Source: an uncultured Pseudocitrobacter sp. (GTDB taxonomy: Bacteria > Pseudomonadota > Gammaproteobacteria > Enterobacterales > Enterobacteriaceae). Taken from it: a stretch of 64,000 bases of DNA. The stretch lies in assembly GCA_913778145.1 (NCBI GenBank), contig CAJYVI010000071.1, positions 1 to 64,000 of the forward strand, given 5' to 3'. The position numbers were made by a program, and so were the translations under genes. Shown one piece after another: positions 8,147 to 16,600 of this stretch (positions are counted from its first letter, which is position 1; the number at the start of each line of letters is the position of its first letter). The notes beneath the pieces are model-generated. The model did no database searches, had not been told where the DNA came from, and saw nothing but the letters and a program-made list of their open reading frames with translations.

Positions 8147-8160
8147 TGGAACCGGTTCCA
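8147..8160 (-). promoter_or_regulatory. PtxS-type operator upstream of kguE
   Basis: TGGAACCGGTTCCA is a perfect 14-bp palindrome with the central CG of LacI-family sites. It differs by one base per half from the PtxS operator TGAAACCGGTTTCA that I recall from Pseudomonas. It lies between the repressor stop and kguE. Confidence 0.82.
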
Positions 8161-8208
8161 AAGAAAAGCTCAGGATGTTGAATTTATGATCGTCATCACG
8201 AAGGATCG

Positions 8209-9225
8209 TTAACGGGAGGTTGATCCCCTGATAATCAGCTCGCCGGAGAATACCTGCTCATGAATCGCGGTGCTGCCGCCTTCGATGCGTCGCACGACCT
8301 GTTCGACCGCCGCAAACCCAATCTGCCAGGTGGGCTGCTTAAGGGTGGTGATGCCGACGCCCGCCAGTTCTGCCCATTCCAGTTCATCGAAGCCCAGCAG
8401 GCCGATGTCGCTGCCCCAGTTCAAGCCAATGCGCTTGAGCGAACGGGCAACCTGTAGGGTAAGCGCACCGTTGGCGGAGATAATCGCTTTGCGCATGCCG
8501 CGATAGCGGGTGTGAAACTGGCGCAGGGTGTTATCCAGCTGCGCATTCTCGGCCAGCGGCACTTCCGCATTTTCGGCCAGCACGCCGGGGTAGCGCGCCA
8601 GCGTGGCATTAAATGCCGCCAGACGCTCGCGCCGAGTGTTGACGGTGCCCAGCGGTTCGCTGAGGAACAGCAGGGCTTCAAAGCCCTGGTCAATCAAATG
8701 TTCGGTGGCGGTCGTGGCTGCCTGTGTGTTATCCAGCCCCACCACATCGCAGGCGAAATCGGGAATTTTACGGTCAATGAGGACCATTGGCAGTGAGGAT
8801 TGTTGCAGGCGATTGAGCGCTTCTTCGCGCATCCCGACGGCGTTGACTACAATCCCTTCCACCTGATAACTGCGCAACAGGTCGAGGTAGTGCTGCTCCT
8901 GATCGACTTCGTTATTGGTGTTACACACCAGCGGGGTGAAGCCTTTCTCGCGGCAGGCGGCCTCAATACCGCTTAACACGTTAACCGAATAGGGGTTGGT
9001 GATGTCGGCGATAATCAAGCCAATCAGGCGAGTGCGGCCACGCTTCAGGCTACGGGCCATCAGGCTGGGGCGATAATCGAGTTCGGCGATGGCATTTTCA
9101 ATACGCGCCAGAAGCGCATCGGAAAGCAGATGCTTCTCGCCGTTAAGGTAACGGGAGATGCTGGTTTTGCCGGTTTTCGCTGCTTTTGCGACGTCGCTGA
9201 TAGTCGGGCGTGCTGATTTCGCCAT
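8209..9225 (-). CDS. ptxS: LacI-family repressor of the kgu operon, PtxS-like
   Basis: A 338-residue LacI/GalR regulator. The N-terminal helix-turn-helix and hinge contain TISDVAKAAKTGKTSISRYLNG, followed by SLKRGRTRLIGLIIADITNPY and a periplasmic-binding-protein-like sugar domain. The start at 9225 is chosen because AGAGAGG lies just upstream; the ATG at 9243 has no good site. It sits directly upstream of kguE in the same direction, and a PtxS-type palindrome lies in the gap, so the likely job is repression of kguEKT-ghrB relieved by 2-ketogluconate. An inverted repeat CTTAGCG/CGCTAAG at 9255-9277 may be part of its own promoter. Confidence 0.82.
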   Translation of the reverse strand: MAKSARPTISDVAKAAKTGKTSISRYLNGEKHLLSDALLARIENAIAELDYRPSLMARSLKRGRTRLIGLIIADITNPYSVNVLSGIEAACREKGFTPLVCNTNNEVDQEQHYLDLLRSYQVEGIVVNAVGMREEALNRLQQSSLPMVLIDRKIPDFACDVVGLDNTQAATTATEHLIDQGFEALLFLSEPLGTVNTRRERLAAFNATLARYPGVLAENAEVPLAENAQLDNTLRQFHTRYRGMRKAIISANGALTLQVARSLKRIGLNWGSDIGLLGFDELEWAELAGVGITTLKQPTWQIGFAAVEQVVRRIEGGSTAIHEQVFSGELIIRGSTSR

Positions 9226-9319
9226 AAGGGCCTCTCTTTGCAAAGTGAGAACACCTTAGCGCGAAAATCTCGCTAAGCAAGTGATTTGCCCGGTAAATGA
9301 GCGTTACCGGGCGGATGTA

Positions 9320-9982
9320 TTACTGGAGAGGGCTTAAGGTGATTTCAACGCGACGGTTCTGCGCTTTGCCCGCTTCGGTGCTGTTGCTGGCGATTGGATT
9401 CGCCGGGCCCATCCCGCTGGTGCGGATACGCGTTGCCGCTACGCCCTGAGTAATCAGCGAGCTGGCGACGGAATCAGCACGTTGCTGAGACAGGCGCATG
9501 TTCAGGTCCTGGCCGCCGGTGCTATCGGTGTAGCCCACTACGTTCACCGCGGTTTTTTCATACTCTTTCAGCACCATCGCCACGCCGGTCAGGGTATTCG
9601 CGCCTGCCGGTTTCAGCGTTGCGCTGCTGCTGTCGAAGGTGACATTATTTGGCATATTTAGCACGATATTGTCGCCATTTCGCGTCACGCTCACGCCGGT
9701 TCCCTGCATTTTGTCGCGCAGTTTAGCTTCCTGCACATCCATGTAGTAACCGACGCCGCCACCCAGGGCTGCACCCGCTGCCGCACCAATTAGCGCGCCT
9801 TTGCCGCGATCTTTCTTCGATGATGAGAGTGCGCCAACGCCAGCGCCAACCAGGGAGCCTATCCCGGCGCCAATGCCGGATTTGCCCGCTTCGCGCTCAC
9901 CGGTGTAAGGGTTAGTGGTGCAGCCAGAAACTACCAGTGCGCCGCTCACAACGGCAGCAATCATCAGTACGCTTTTTTTCAT
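9320..9982 (-). CDS. yiaD: OmpA-family outer-membrane lipoprotein YiaD
   Basis: A 220-residue lipoprotein. The signal peptide ends in a VSGC lipobox (Cys21), followed by glycine-zipper stretches (GIGAGIGSLVGAGVG and GALIGAAAGAALGGGVG, about residues 36-77) and a C-terminal OmpA-like peptidoglycan-binding domain with VNVVGYTDSTGGQDLNMRLS and NRRVEITL. It is expected to be anchored in the outer membrane and to contact peptidoglycan. It matches E. coli YiaD, in which changes can suppress bamB defects. In this genome the kgu operon lies between yiaD and ghrB, which are direct neighbours in E. coli. It is transcribed divergently from bisC. Confidence 0.93.
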   Translation of the reverse strand: MKKSVLMIAAVVSGALVVSGCTTNPYTGEREAGKSGIGAGIGSLVGAGVGALSSSKKDRGKGALIGAAAGAALGGGVGYYMDVQEAKLRDKMQGTGVSVTRNGDNIVLNMPNNVTFDSSSATLKPAGANTLTGVAMVLKEYEKTAVNVVGYTDSTGGQDLNMRLSQQRADSVASSLITQGVAATRIRTSGMGPANPIASNSTEAGKAQNRRVEITLSPLQ

Positions 9983-10149
9983 CTCAATTCCTTAATCCTT
10001 TTTTATTCTTTGCCACGGCGAGCGTGACGGTTGATTATGACGTGGAAAGAAGCGGAAAATTCCCTCTATAACTCCGATTTATGTAAAAAATAATGAGCGA
10101 TGGCTAATCTATCGCCACAACACCTGCATCGAACACTCAGGAGCACGCT

Positions 10150-12483
10150 TTGGCTACTACAGCGAAAACGCACACCGTCTTAACCGCCGCCCACTGGGGC
10201 CCCATGCTTGTCGAAACAGACGGGGAAACCGTTTTTTCCTCTCGCGGGGCGCTTGACACCGCATTTGTTAACTCTCTGCAAAGCGCCGTGCGCGATCAGG
10301 TGCACAGTAAAACGCGGGTACGTTACCCGATGGTGCGCAAAGGTTATCTGGCCTCGCCAGCGTCGCCGCAGGGGGTACGCGGGCAGGATGAATTCGTGCG
10401 GGTAAGCTGGGATGAAGCGCTGGATCTCATTCACGCACAGCACAAACGCATTCGCGAGACTTATGGCCCGTCCTCGATTTTTGCGGGCTCCTACGGCTGG
10501 CGCTCCAATGGTGTGCTGCACAAAGCGGCGACGTTGCTACAGCGCTATATGAGTCTGGCGGGCGGTTACACCGGGCACCTGGGGGATTACTCGACCGGCG
10601 CGGCGCAGGCCATCATGCCGCACGTGGTCGGCGGCAACGAAGTTTATCAGCAGCAAACCAGCTGGCCGCTGGTGCTGGAGCATTCGGACGTGGTGGTGCT
10701 TTGGAGCGCCAACCCGCTGAATACGCTGAAAATTGCCTGGAATGCTTCGGATGAACAGGGCATTCCCTACTTCGATCAATTGCGTAAAAGCGGCAAACGT
10801 CTGATCTGCATCGATCCGATGCGATCGGAAACGGTCGATTTCTTCGGCGAGTCGATGGAGTGGATCGCCCCACATATGGGCACCGACGTGGCGATGATGC
10901 TCGGCATTGCCCACACGCTAGTGGAAAACGGCTGGCATGATGCGCAGTTCCTGGCGCGCTGCACGATCGGATTCGACATCTTCGCTCAATATCTGCTCGG
11001 CGAGAGTGATGGGCAGCCGAAAACCGCCGAATGGGCAGCGGCAATCTGTGGCGTAAGTGCGGCTAAAATTCGCGAACTGGCAAAATTATTCCACGAAAAT
11101 ACCACCATGTTAATGGCGGGCTGGGGCATGCAGCGTCAGCAGTTCGGCGAACAAAAGCACTGGATGGTAGTAACGCTCGCCGCCATGCTGGGGCAAATCG
11201 GCACGCCGGGCGGCGGCTTTGGGCTTTCCTATCACTTTGCCAACGGCGGCAACCCTACGCGCCGCGCGGCGGTGCTGGCGTCGATGCAGGGCGCGGTAAA
11301 AGGAGGAGCGGATGCGGTCGATAAAATTCCCGTCGCGCGGATTGTCGAGGCGCTGGAAAACCCTGGCGCACCGTATCAGCACAACGGCATGGACAGGCAC
11401 TTTCCGGATATCCGCTTCGTCTGGTGGGCGGGCGGCGCCAACTTTACCCATCATCAGGATACCAACCGCTTAATTCGTGCGTGGCAGCGCCCGGAGCTGG
11501 TGGTGATTTCCGAGTGCAACTGGACGGCGGCGGCGCGTCATGCGGATATCGTTCTGCCTGCCACCACCTCTTTCGAGCGCAACGATCTCACCATGACCGG
11601 GGATTACAGCAATCAGCACCTGGTACCTATGAAGCGCGTAGTGATGCCGCAGGCTGAAGCGCGCGACGATTTTGAGGTATTCGCTGAGCTGAGTGAGCGC
11701 TGGGAAGCGGGCGGACGTGAGCGTTTTACCGAAGGCAAAAACGACCTGCAATGGCTGGAAACGTTCTATCGCATCGCCGCTGAGCGGGGGGCCAGCCAGC
11801 AGGTGACGCTGCCGCCGTTTGCGGAATTCTGGCAGGCGAATGAGCTTATCGAAATGCCGATCAGCGAACAAAACGGTCAGTTTGTGCGTTTTGCGGCTTT
11901 CCGGAACGATCCCCTGGCTAACCCGCTGAAAACGCCGAGCGGGAAAATCGAAATCTATTCCGAGCGCATCGCCAGCTTCAACTATGCCGATTGTCCGCCG
12001 CATCCTATGTGGCTGGAGCCGGACGAATGGCACGGCAATGCCGAGCCACAGCAGTTGCAACTGCTCTCCGCGCATCCGGCCCATCGCCTGCACAGCCAGC
12101 TCAATCACACCTCCCTGCGCGAACAGTACGCGGTGGCGGGGCGTGAACCGCTTACTCTGCATCCACAGGATGCGCGTGCGCGAAATATTAAAGATGGCGA
12201 TGTGGTACGCGTGTGGAATCAGCGCGGGCAGGTGCTGGCGGGCGCGGTGGTGAACGACGGTATTAAGCCAGGCGTGATTTGCCTGCATGAAGGCGCGTGG
12301 CCGGATCTTGACCTTCAGGCCGATGGCATCTGCAAAAACGGCGCGGTCAACGTTCTGACCAAAGACCTCCCCAGCTCGAAGCTGGGGAATGGCTGCGCGG
12401 GCAATACGGCGCTGGCGTGGGTGGAGAAATACAGCGGCCCGGCGCTTACGCTAACGGCGTTTGATCCGCCTGCCAACGCATAA
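10150..12483 (+). CDS. bisC: Biotin sulfoxide reductase BisC
   Basis: A 777-residue molybdopterin (bis-MGD) oxidoreductase of the DMSO/TMAO reductase family. It reduces biotin sulfoxide and free methionine S-oxide in the cytoplasm, consistent with the lack of a Tat signal. [11 protein letters not shown] (about residues 115-125) holds the Ser that ligates molybdenum, [12 protein letters not shown] and [11 protein letters not shown] are pterin-site motifs, and the C-terminal molydopterin-binding domain has [15 protein letters not shown]. It is closely similar to E. coli BisC throughout. It begins with TTG behind an AGGAG site. Its 3' end overlaps the convergent yiaC by 38 bp. Confidence 0.95.
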   Translation: MATTAKTHTVLTAAHWGPMLVETDGETVFSSRGALDTAFVNSLQSAVRDQVHSKTRVRYPMVRKGYLASPASPQGVRGQDEFVRVSWDEALDLIHAQHKRIRETYGPSSIFAGSYGWRSNGVLHKAATLLQRYMSLAGGYTGHLGDYSTGAAQAIMPHVVGGNEVYQQQTSWPLVLEHSDVVVLWSANPLNTLKIAWNASDEQGIPYFDQLRKSGKRLICIDPMRSETVDFFGESMEWIAPHMGTDVAMMLGIAHTLVENGWHDAQFLARCTIGFDIFAQYLLGESDGQPKTAEWAAAICGVSAAKIRELAKLFHENTTMLMAGWGMQRQQFGEQKHWMVVTLAAMLGQIGTPGGGFGLSYHFANGGNPTRRAAVLASMQGAVKGGADAVDKIPVARIVEALENPGAPYQHNGMDRHFPDIRFVWWAGGANFTHHQDTNRLIRAWQRPELVVISECNWTAAARHADIVLPATTSFERNDLTMTGDYSNQHLVPMKRVVMPQAEARDDFEVFAELSERWEAGGRERFTEGKNDLQWLETFYRIAAERGASQQVTLPPFAEFWQANELIEMPISEQNGQFVRFAAFRNDPLANPLKTPSGKIEIYSERIASFNYADCPPHPMWLEPDEWHGNAEPQQLQLLSAHPAHRLHSQLNHTSLREQYAVAGREPLTLHPQDARARNIKDGDVVRVWNQRGQVLAGAVVNDGIKPGVICLHEGAWPDLDLQADGICKNGAVNVLTKDLPSSKLGNGCAGNTALAWVEKYSGPALTLTAFDPPANA

Positions 12484-12892
12484 TCCAGGTAGGATGTTGA
12501 GTCTCCTCCTGCCATGCGCCGTCTTCAATGCGAAAGCCGAGAGCATGGTAGAAGCTCACCGCACGGCCATTTTTCTGATACACCTCCAGGCTTAGCATCG
12601 GGTAGCGTTGCTTAACTTCGTTGAGCAGCGCGCTGCCAATACCACGGTGCAGTGCCTGTGGCGCAACGAACAGTGCACCGACAAACTGGTTATCCATCAC
12701 GCTGACGAACCCCTGCAGGGTGTTGTTTTCTTCCCACACCCATGTTTGCGCCGCCGGAAGGTAAACGTCGCGCACCAGCGCCAGGCTGTCGTGCCAGTAC
12801 TGCGCATCAATAAAAGGATGCGCAAACGTGGTGCTTTCCAGCCACAGCGTGAGCAGAGGGTCGAGGGATTTAGCTGTCCACTTGCGGATCAT
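12446..12892 (-). CDS. yiaC: GNAT-family N-acetyltransferase YiaC
   Basis: A 148-residue Gcn5-type acetyltransferase. The acetyl-CoA pyrophosphate-binding loop HRGIGSALL (about residues 79-87) follows the strand VGALFVAP, and the C-terminal [13 protein letters not shown] is the usual GNAT beta5-alpha4 region. E. coli YiaC is reported as a protein lysine acetyltransferase. The start at 12892 corresponds to the E. coli protein; longer frames run into tag. It begins inside the last 23 bp of tag, so the two genes are translationally coupled. It is convergent with bisC and overlaps it. Confidence 0.88.
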   Translation of the reverse strand: MIRKWTAKSLDPLLTLWLESTTFAHPFIDAQYWHDSLALVRDVYLPAAQTWVWEENNTLQGFVSVMDNQFVGALFVAPQALHRGIGSALLNEVKQRYPMLSLEVYQKNGRAVSFYHALGFRIEDGAWQEETQHPTWIMRWQADQTPLA

Positions 12893-13451
12893 GCTGGCCT
12901 CCGGGATGGCAGAAGCAGCCCGTAACGTGATCGTTAACCAGACCGCACGCCTGCATAAAGGAGTAGCAAATGGTGGTGCCGACAAACTTAAAGCCACGTT
13001 TTTTCAGCGCTTTTGATAAAGCGTCGGATGCGGGTGTCGAGGTCGGAATGCCGGAAAGCTCTGCCGCCTGGGTAACGATGGGCGTGTTATCCACGAACGA
13101 CCAGACGAAATCGACAAACGGTTCACCGTTTTCTTCCATCGCCAGCCAGGCGCGCGCGTTGCCAATAATGGCCTGAATTTTCCCGCGATGGCGGATAATT
13201 CCGGCATCCAGCACCAGCCGTTCAACGTCCTCTTCCGTCATGGCCGCAACCTTGCGCGGGTCAAAGTGGTGGAACGCGCGACGGTAATTTTCGCGTTTTT
13301 TAAGCACCGTTATCCACGACAGCCCGGCCTGCTGGCCCTCAAGGCAAATCATTTCAAACAGCTGCTGCCCGTCTCTCTGCGCAACGCCCCACTCCTTGTC
13401 GTGATAGTCGATATAGAGCGGGTCCTGACTGACCCAACCACAACGCTGCAT
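12870..13451 (-). CDS. tag: 3-methyladenine DNA glycosylase I (Tag)
   Basis: A 193-residue monofunctional base-excision enzyme that removes 3-methyladenine from alkylated DNA. The zinc-snap ligands Cys4, His17, His175 and Cys179 and the base-recognition Glu38 are all at the positions known for E. coli Tag, and the helix-hairpin-helix region QAGLSWITVLKKRENYR is intact. The frame stays open 100 codons upstream, but AGGAGAAGG just before 13451 and the match to E. coli Tag fix the start. It forms an operon with yiaC, which overlaps its 3' end, and is transcribed divergently from yhjY. Confidence 0.96.
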   Translation of the reverse strand: MQRCGWVSQDPLYIDYHDKEWGVAQRDGQQLFEMICLEGQQAGLSWITVLKKRENYRRAFHHFDPRKVAAMTEEDVERLVLDAGIIRHRGKIQAIIGNARAWLAMEENGEPFVDFVWSFVDNTPIVTQAAELSGIPTSTPASDALSKALKKRGFKFVGTTICYSFMQACGLVNDHVTGCFCHPGGQHDPQVDS

Positions 13452-13603
13452 ACCCTTCTCCTGTTTCATGTTCCTGACCTGATAATAAAACCTGCAAATC
13501 ATGCTTGACGCCAGAAATAAAAAGACAATATTTAATACAGGGATACACACCCCTAAAAACATAACAATATCGCCGGGTTCGGCTCTTTTCTGGAGTCGCT
13601 TAA

Positions 13604-14302
13604 ATGATTGATAAGAAATGCACTGGCCCTCGACCAGCCGCTTTGACTGCGTCGGTCTTTTTTTGCTTATTATTTGCGGCTTCGGCGCACGCCTGGCAGC
13701 AAGAATATATCGTGACTGACACAGAAAGTCGTACTGCTGAGCGCTATACATGGGACAGCGATCACCAACCGCGCTATGACGATATTCTGGCGGAACGTAT
13801 CAAAGCTGCCAGCGATGGGCCAGGCCTGGCCATGACGCTGCCGGATGAAACGCCGCTGGACGCAACTAAATCAATGAGCATCGGCTGGAATATGCCGTTG
13901 ACGGCAGGGATTACGACCGGGCCGGTTGCCGCGTGGAGCTACGATGGCTCGCCTGGCGCGGTATTTAATGACGCGAGTGATATTGGTAGCTATACCGATC
14001 CTATGTGGCATGCCAGCGTTAGCACCCTGGGCTGGCGCGTGGATTCCCGCTCCTGGTGGGGCGTTCATCCGTGGGCGCAGGTGAGCTATAACCAGCAGTA
14101 TGGCGAAAATCAGTGGAAAGCGCAGTCCGGCCTCAATCGCATGCCGGGCACCAATCAGGAAGGCAACTGGGTCGATGTGACGCTTGGCGCTGATATGCTG
14201 CTGAATCAACATGTTGCTGCGTACGCGGCCCTTTCGCAGGCCGACAACATGACCACCGGGTCTAACTACCTCTATACCATGGGCGTTAGCGCACGCTTTT
14301 AA
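13604..14302 (+). CDS. yhjY: Outer-membrane beta-barrel protein YhjY
   Basis: A 232-residue protein with a cleavable signal peptide (predicted to end near residue 30, AASAHA/WQQE). The mature part has alternating hydrophobic strands and ends in an aromatic residue (MGVSARF), typical of outer-membrane beta-barrels and of the C-terminal translocator domain of GDSL-esterase autotransporters. No passenger or GDSL catalytic domain is present. Length and position between tag and yhjX match E. coli YhjY, whose function is not established. A CTGGAG site precedes the ATG. Confidence 0.82.
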   Translation: MIDKKCTGPRPAALTASVFFCLLFAASAHAWQQEYIVTDTESRTAERYTWDSDHQPRYDDILAERIKAASDGPGLAMTLPDETPLDATKSMSIGWNMPLTAGITTGPVAAWSYDGSPGAVFNDASDIGSYTDPMWHASVSTLGWRVDSRSWWGVHPWAQVSYNQQYGENQWKAQSGLNRMPGTNQEGNWVDVTLGADMLLNQHVAAYAALSQADNMTTGSNYLYTMGVSARF

Positions 14303-14356
14303 ATTCCCCGATGGCACGGGTCATAAGCCGCGCCATCGGGCATAAGCTGCACGCAA

Positions 14357-14408
14357 TGTCATTCATTCCACTCTCAATGCATTTCATTCCGTCCTCAACG
14401 CACTTCAT
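14357..14408 (+). promoter_or_regulatory. Triple YpdB-type direct repeat upstream of yhjX
   Basis: Three 10-bp units, TGTCATTCAT (14357), TGCATTTCAT (14378) and CGCACTTCAT (14399), are separated by exactly 11 bp (TCCACTCTCAA and TCCGTCCTCAA), giving a 21-bp period. YpdB, a LytTR response regulator, is known to bind GGCATTTCAT-N11-GGCATTTCAT upstream of yhjX in E. coli. The downstream pair fits best; the first unit looks like a degenerate third copy. Confidence 0.78.
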
Positions 14409-14479
14409 GCCTTTTTCCCCCATGGAATACGCGGGTTTCGTTATCGTAGCCGCAGTTAATTCAAGAAGGCATCTTCATT

Positions 14480-15682
14480 ATGAACGCTGCAACTCAAAAC
14501 CATACTCGCTGGCTGACGCTTATCGGCACCATTATTACCCAGTTTGCACTGGGGTCAGTTTACACCTGGAGTCTGTTTAACAGTTCGCTCTCCAGCAAGC
14601 TGGATGCGCCGGTCAGCCAGGTCGCTTTCTCCTTCGGTTTATTAAGTCTTGGCCTCGCGCTTTCATCCTCTGTGGCCGGGAAACTACAGGAACGTTTTGG
14701 TGTAAAACGCGTCACCATGGCTTCCGGGATTTTACTGGGCGTCGGCTTCTTCCTGACGGCGCACTCTAACAGCCTGATGATGTTGTGGTTGAGCGCAGGC
14801 GTTCTGGTTGGCCTCGCCGACGGCGCGGGCTATTTGCTGACGCTATCCAACTGCGTGAAATGGTTCCCGGAACGTAAGGGCCTGATTTCCGCGTTTGCTA
14901 TCGGTTCTTACGGTTTAGGCAGCCTCGGTTTCAAATTTATCGACAGCCACCTGCTGGAAACCGTCGGCCTGGAAAAAACCTTCATGATTTGGGGCGCAAT
15001 TGTGCTGGTGATGATTGTCTTCGGCGCGATGCTGATGACTGATGCGCCGCAGCAGGAAGTGAAAAGCGTTAACGGCGTGGTCGAAAACGACTTTACTCTG
15101 GCGCAATCCATGCGTAAACCGCAGTACTGGATGCTGGCGGTGATGTTCCTGACCGCCTGCATGAGTGGCCTGTATGTGATTGGTGTCGCGAAAGATATCG
15201 CTCAGGGCATGGTGCATCTGGATGTTGCTACGGCGGCGAATGCGGTGACCATTATCTCCATTGCTAACCTCAGTGGCCGTCTGGTGCTGGGTATTCTGTC
15301 CGATAAAATCTCCCGTATCCGCGTCATTACCATTGGTCAGGTGATTTCGCTGGTAGGCATGGCGGCACTGCTCTTCGCACCGCTTAACGCCATTACTTTC
15401 TTCGCGGCGATTGCCTGTGTAGCCTTTAACTTCGGCGGCACCATCACTGTGTTCCCATCCCTGGTGAGCGAGTTCTTCGGCCTGAACAATCTGGCGAAAA
15501 ACTACGGCGTGATTTACTTAGGTTTCGGTATCGGCAGCATCTGCGGTTCGTTGATTGCCTCGCTGTTCGGCGGCTTCTACGTCACCTTCTGCGTTATCTT
15601 CGCTCTGCTGATTATCTCGCTGGCGCTGTCTACCACGATTCGTCAGCCGGCAAGTGCGAAGTACCATCCAGCGCACGCCTGA
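14480..15682 (+). CDS. yhjX: MFS transporter YhjX (pyruvate-responsive)
   Basis: A 400-residue inner-membrane transporter with 12 predicted helices, of the oxalate/formate antiporter-like MFS group. Helix 1 carries FALGSVYTWSLFN, and the NCVKWFPERKGLISAFAIGSYGLGS segment is characteristic. In E. coli yhjX is the main target of the YpdA/YpdB two-component system, which responds to extracellular pyruvate, and the protein is proposed to carry pyruvate. The upstream YpdB-type repeats support the same control here. A GAAGGCATC site precedes the ATG. Confidence 0.93.
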   Translation: MNAATQNHTRWLTLIGTIITQFALGSVYTWSLFNSSLSSKLDAPVSQVAFSFGLLSLGLALSSSVAGKLQERFGVKRVTMASGILLGVGFFLTAHSNSLMMLWLSAGVLVGLADGAGYLLTLSNCVKWFPERKGLISAFAIGSYGLGSLGFKFIDSHLLETVGLEKTFMIWGAIVLVMIVFGAMLMTDAPQQEVKSVNGVVENDFTLAQSMRKPQYWMLAVMFLTACMSGLYVIGVAKDIAQGMVHLDVATAANAVTIISIANLSGRLVLGILSDKISRIRVITIGQVISLVGMAALLFAPLNAITFFAAIACVAFNFGGTITVFPSLVSEFFGLNNLAKNYGVIYLGFGIGSICGSLIASLFGGFYVTFCVIFALLIISLALSTTIRQPASAKYHPAHA

Positions 15683-16014
15683 TCTACATTAAGTTTTAAA
15701 ATGCCAAAAAGAGAGATGAATAATCTCTCTTTTTTTATTTTTTCAATATTAAACTTAGCTATTTATTTATAAATAAAATACATTTAAGTTAAATGATAAT
15801 TTATTTGCATGGTCAAATTCCTAAAAATAATTAATTACAACTCTCTCGTTCTATCAAGTGTTTGAATCTCATTGATTTTTTAGTATTGTATTTAAATAAT
15901 ATAAATTTATAATATAATTTCATTTTTCACTTTCATTTGTATAATGCAAATCCCTATTCAGGGAACGGTTGTAAGATCGTCATTCATTCAGCAATAATAT
16001 AAATGGAGTTTTTC
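15683..16014. other. AT-rich region between yhjX and lpfA
   Basis: This 332-bp region holds the yhjX terminator at its start, then a strongly AT-rich stretch containing no ORF and many TATA-like segments (for example ATATAATTTC near 15911) that leads into lpfA. Such AT-rich leaders of fimbrial operons are typical H-NS targets. It is far more AT-rich than the flanking genes. Confidence 0.6.
15706..15736 (+). terminator. Terminator of yhjX
   Basis: AAAAAGAGAGAT and ATCTCTCTTTTT-type arms flank a short GAATA loop and are followed by a run of U. The symmetry means it can also work on the minus strand. Confidence 0.85.
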
Positions 16015-16539
16015 ATGAAAAAGGTCGTTTTTGCCTTAACCGCACTGGCGTTAACGTCTGGCTCTGTATTTGCAGCAGAGTCTGGTGACGGCACGGTTAA
16101 ATTTACAGGCGAGATCGTGGATTCACCTTGCGTACTGTCCGTTGACTCTCAGAACCAGGAAGTTGTGTTGGGTCAGGTACAAAAATCTGTATTTGCTGCG
16201 GTTGGTGATAAATCCCCGGCAAAACCCTTCGAAATTAAACTGGAAGATTGCGATACCACTACGATGAAAAAAGCCAATGTGAGCTTTAGTGGTGTTGGTG
16301 ATGCAACTCAATCTGATCTGGTTTCTGTTAGCACTGAAGCCGGTGCGGCGACAGGCGTTGGTATCGGTATTTATGATAACAGTAACACCCTGGTCGCTCT
16401 TAACGGTGGTAAAGCAAGTGTTGATCTGAGCAAAGGCCAAACGGTTCTCTACTTTACAGCCAACTACGTTTCCACCCAGGCAGCAGTAACAACCGGTTAC
16501 GGCAATGCGCAGGTCAATTTCAACCTGACTTACGAGTAA
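16015..16539 (+). CDS. lpfA: Long polar fimbria major subunit LpfA
   Basis: A 174-residue type 1-like pilin with a signal peptide ending near SVFA/AESGDG. The mature protein begins with the fimbrial pattern VKFTGEIVDSPCVLS with the first disulfide Cys; the second Cys is in KLEDCDTTT. The C-terminus GNAQVNFNLTYE has the penultimate Tyr pattern recognised by chaperones. It closely resembles Salmonella LpfA as I recall it. ATG at 16015 is chosen because GGAG lies eight bases upstream; an ATG at 16003 would overlap that site. It is the first of five lpf genes; a hairpin after the stop separates it from lpfB. Confidence 0.9.
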   Translation: MKKVVFALTALALTSGSVFAAESGDGTVKFTGEIVDSPCVLSVDSQNQEVVLGQVQKSVFAAVGDKSPAKPFEIKLEDCDTTTMKKANVSFSGVGDATQSDLVSVSTEAGAATGVGIGIYDNSNTLVALNGGKASVDLSKGQTVLYFTANYVSTQAAVTTGYGNAQVNFNLTYE

Positions 16540-16554
16540 TTGTCTGTTTTATCC

Positions 16555-16576
16555 ATGGCGGCGCAATTGCCGCCAT
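16555..16576 (+). promoter_or_regulatory. Intercistronic hairpin lpfA-lpfB
   Basis: ATGGCGGC and GCCGCCAT form a perfect 8-bp stem around GCAATT, 15 bases after the lpfA stop. With no U-run it is more likely to protect the lpfA 3' end or partly limit transcription, giving an excess of major pilin over assembly proteins. Confidence 0.7.
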
Positions 16577-16600
16577 TGATAGTCAAAATTCATGGATTGA

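Noticed and set aside
9255-9277. CTTAGCG/CGCTAAG inverted repeat as a second PtxS operator
   Set aside because: It has no similarity to the ACCGGT palindrome; it may only be a promoter-region hairpin.
11470-12288. A 272-codon minus-strand frame inside bisC
   Set aside because: Shadow of a GC-rich real gene; composition is His/Arg-rich without any domain.
13452-13751. A 100-residue N-terminal extension of Tag
   Set aside because: Tag homologues begin at MxRCGWV, and the AGGAGAAGG site just before 13451 fixes the start; the extension overlaps the divergent yhjY gene.
14357-14408. Short evenly spaced repeats taken as a possible CRISPR array
   Set aside because: Units are only 10 bp with similar 11-bp spacers and lie at a known response-regulator site; no cas genes are present.
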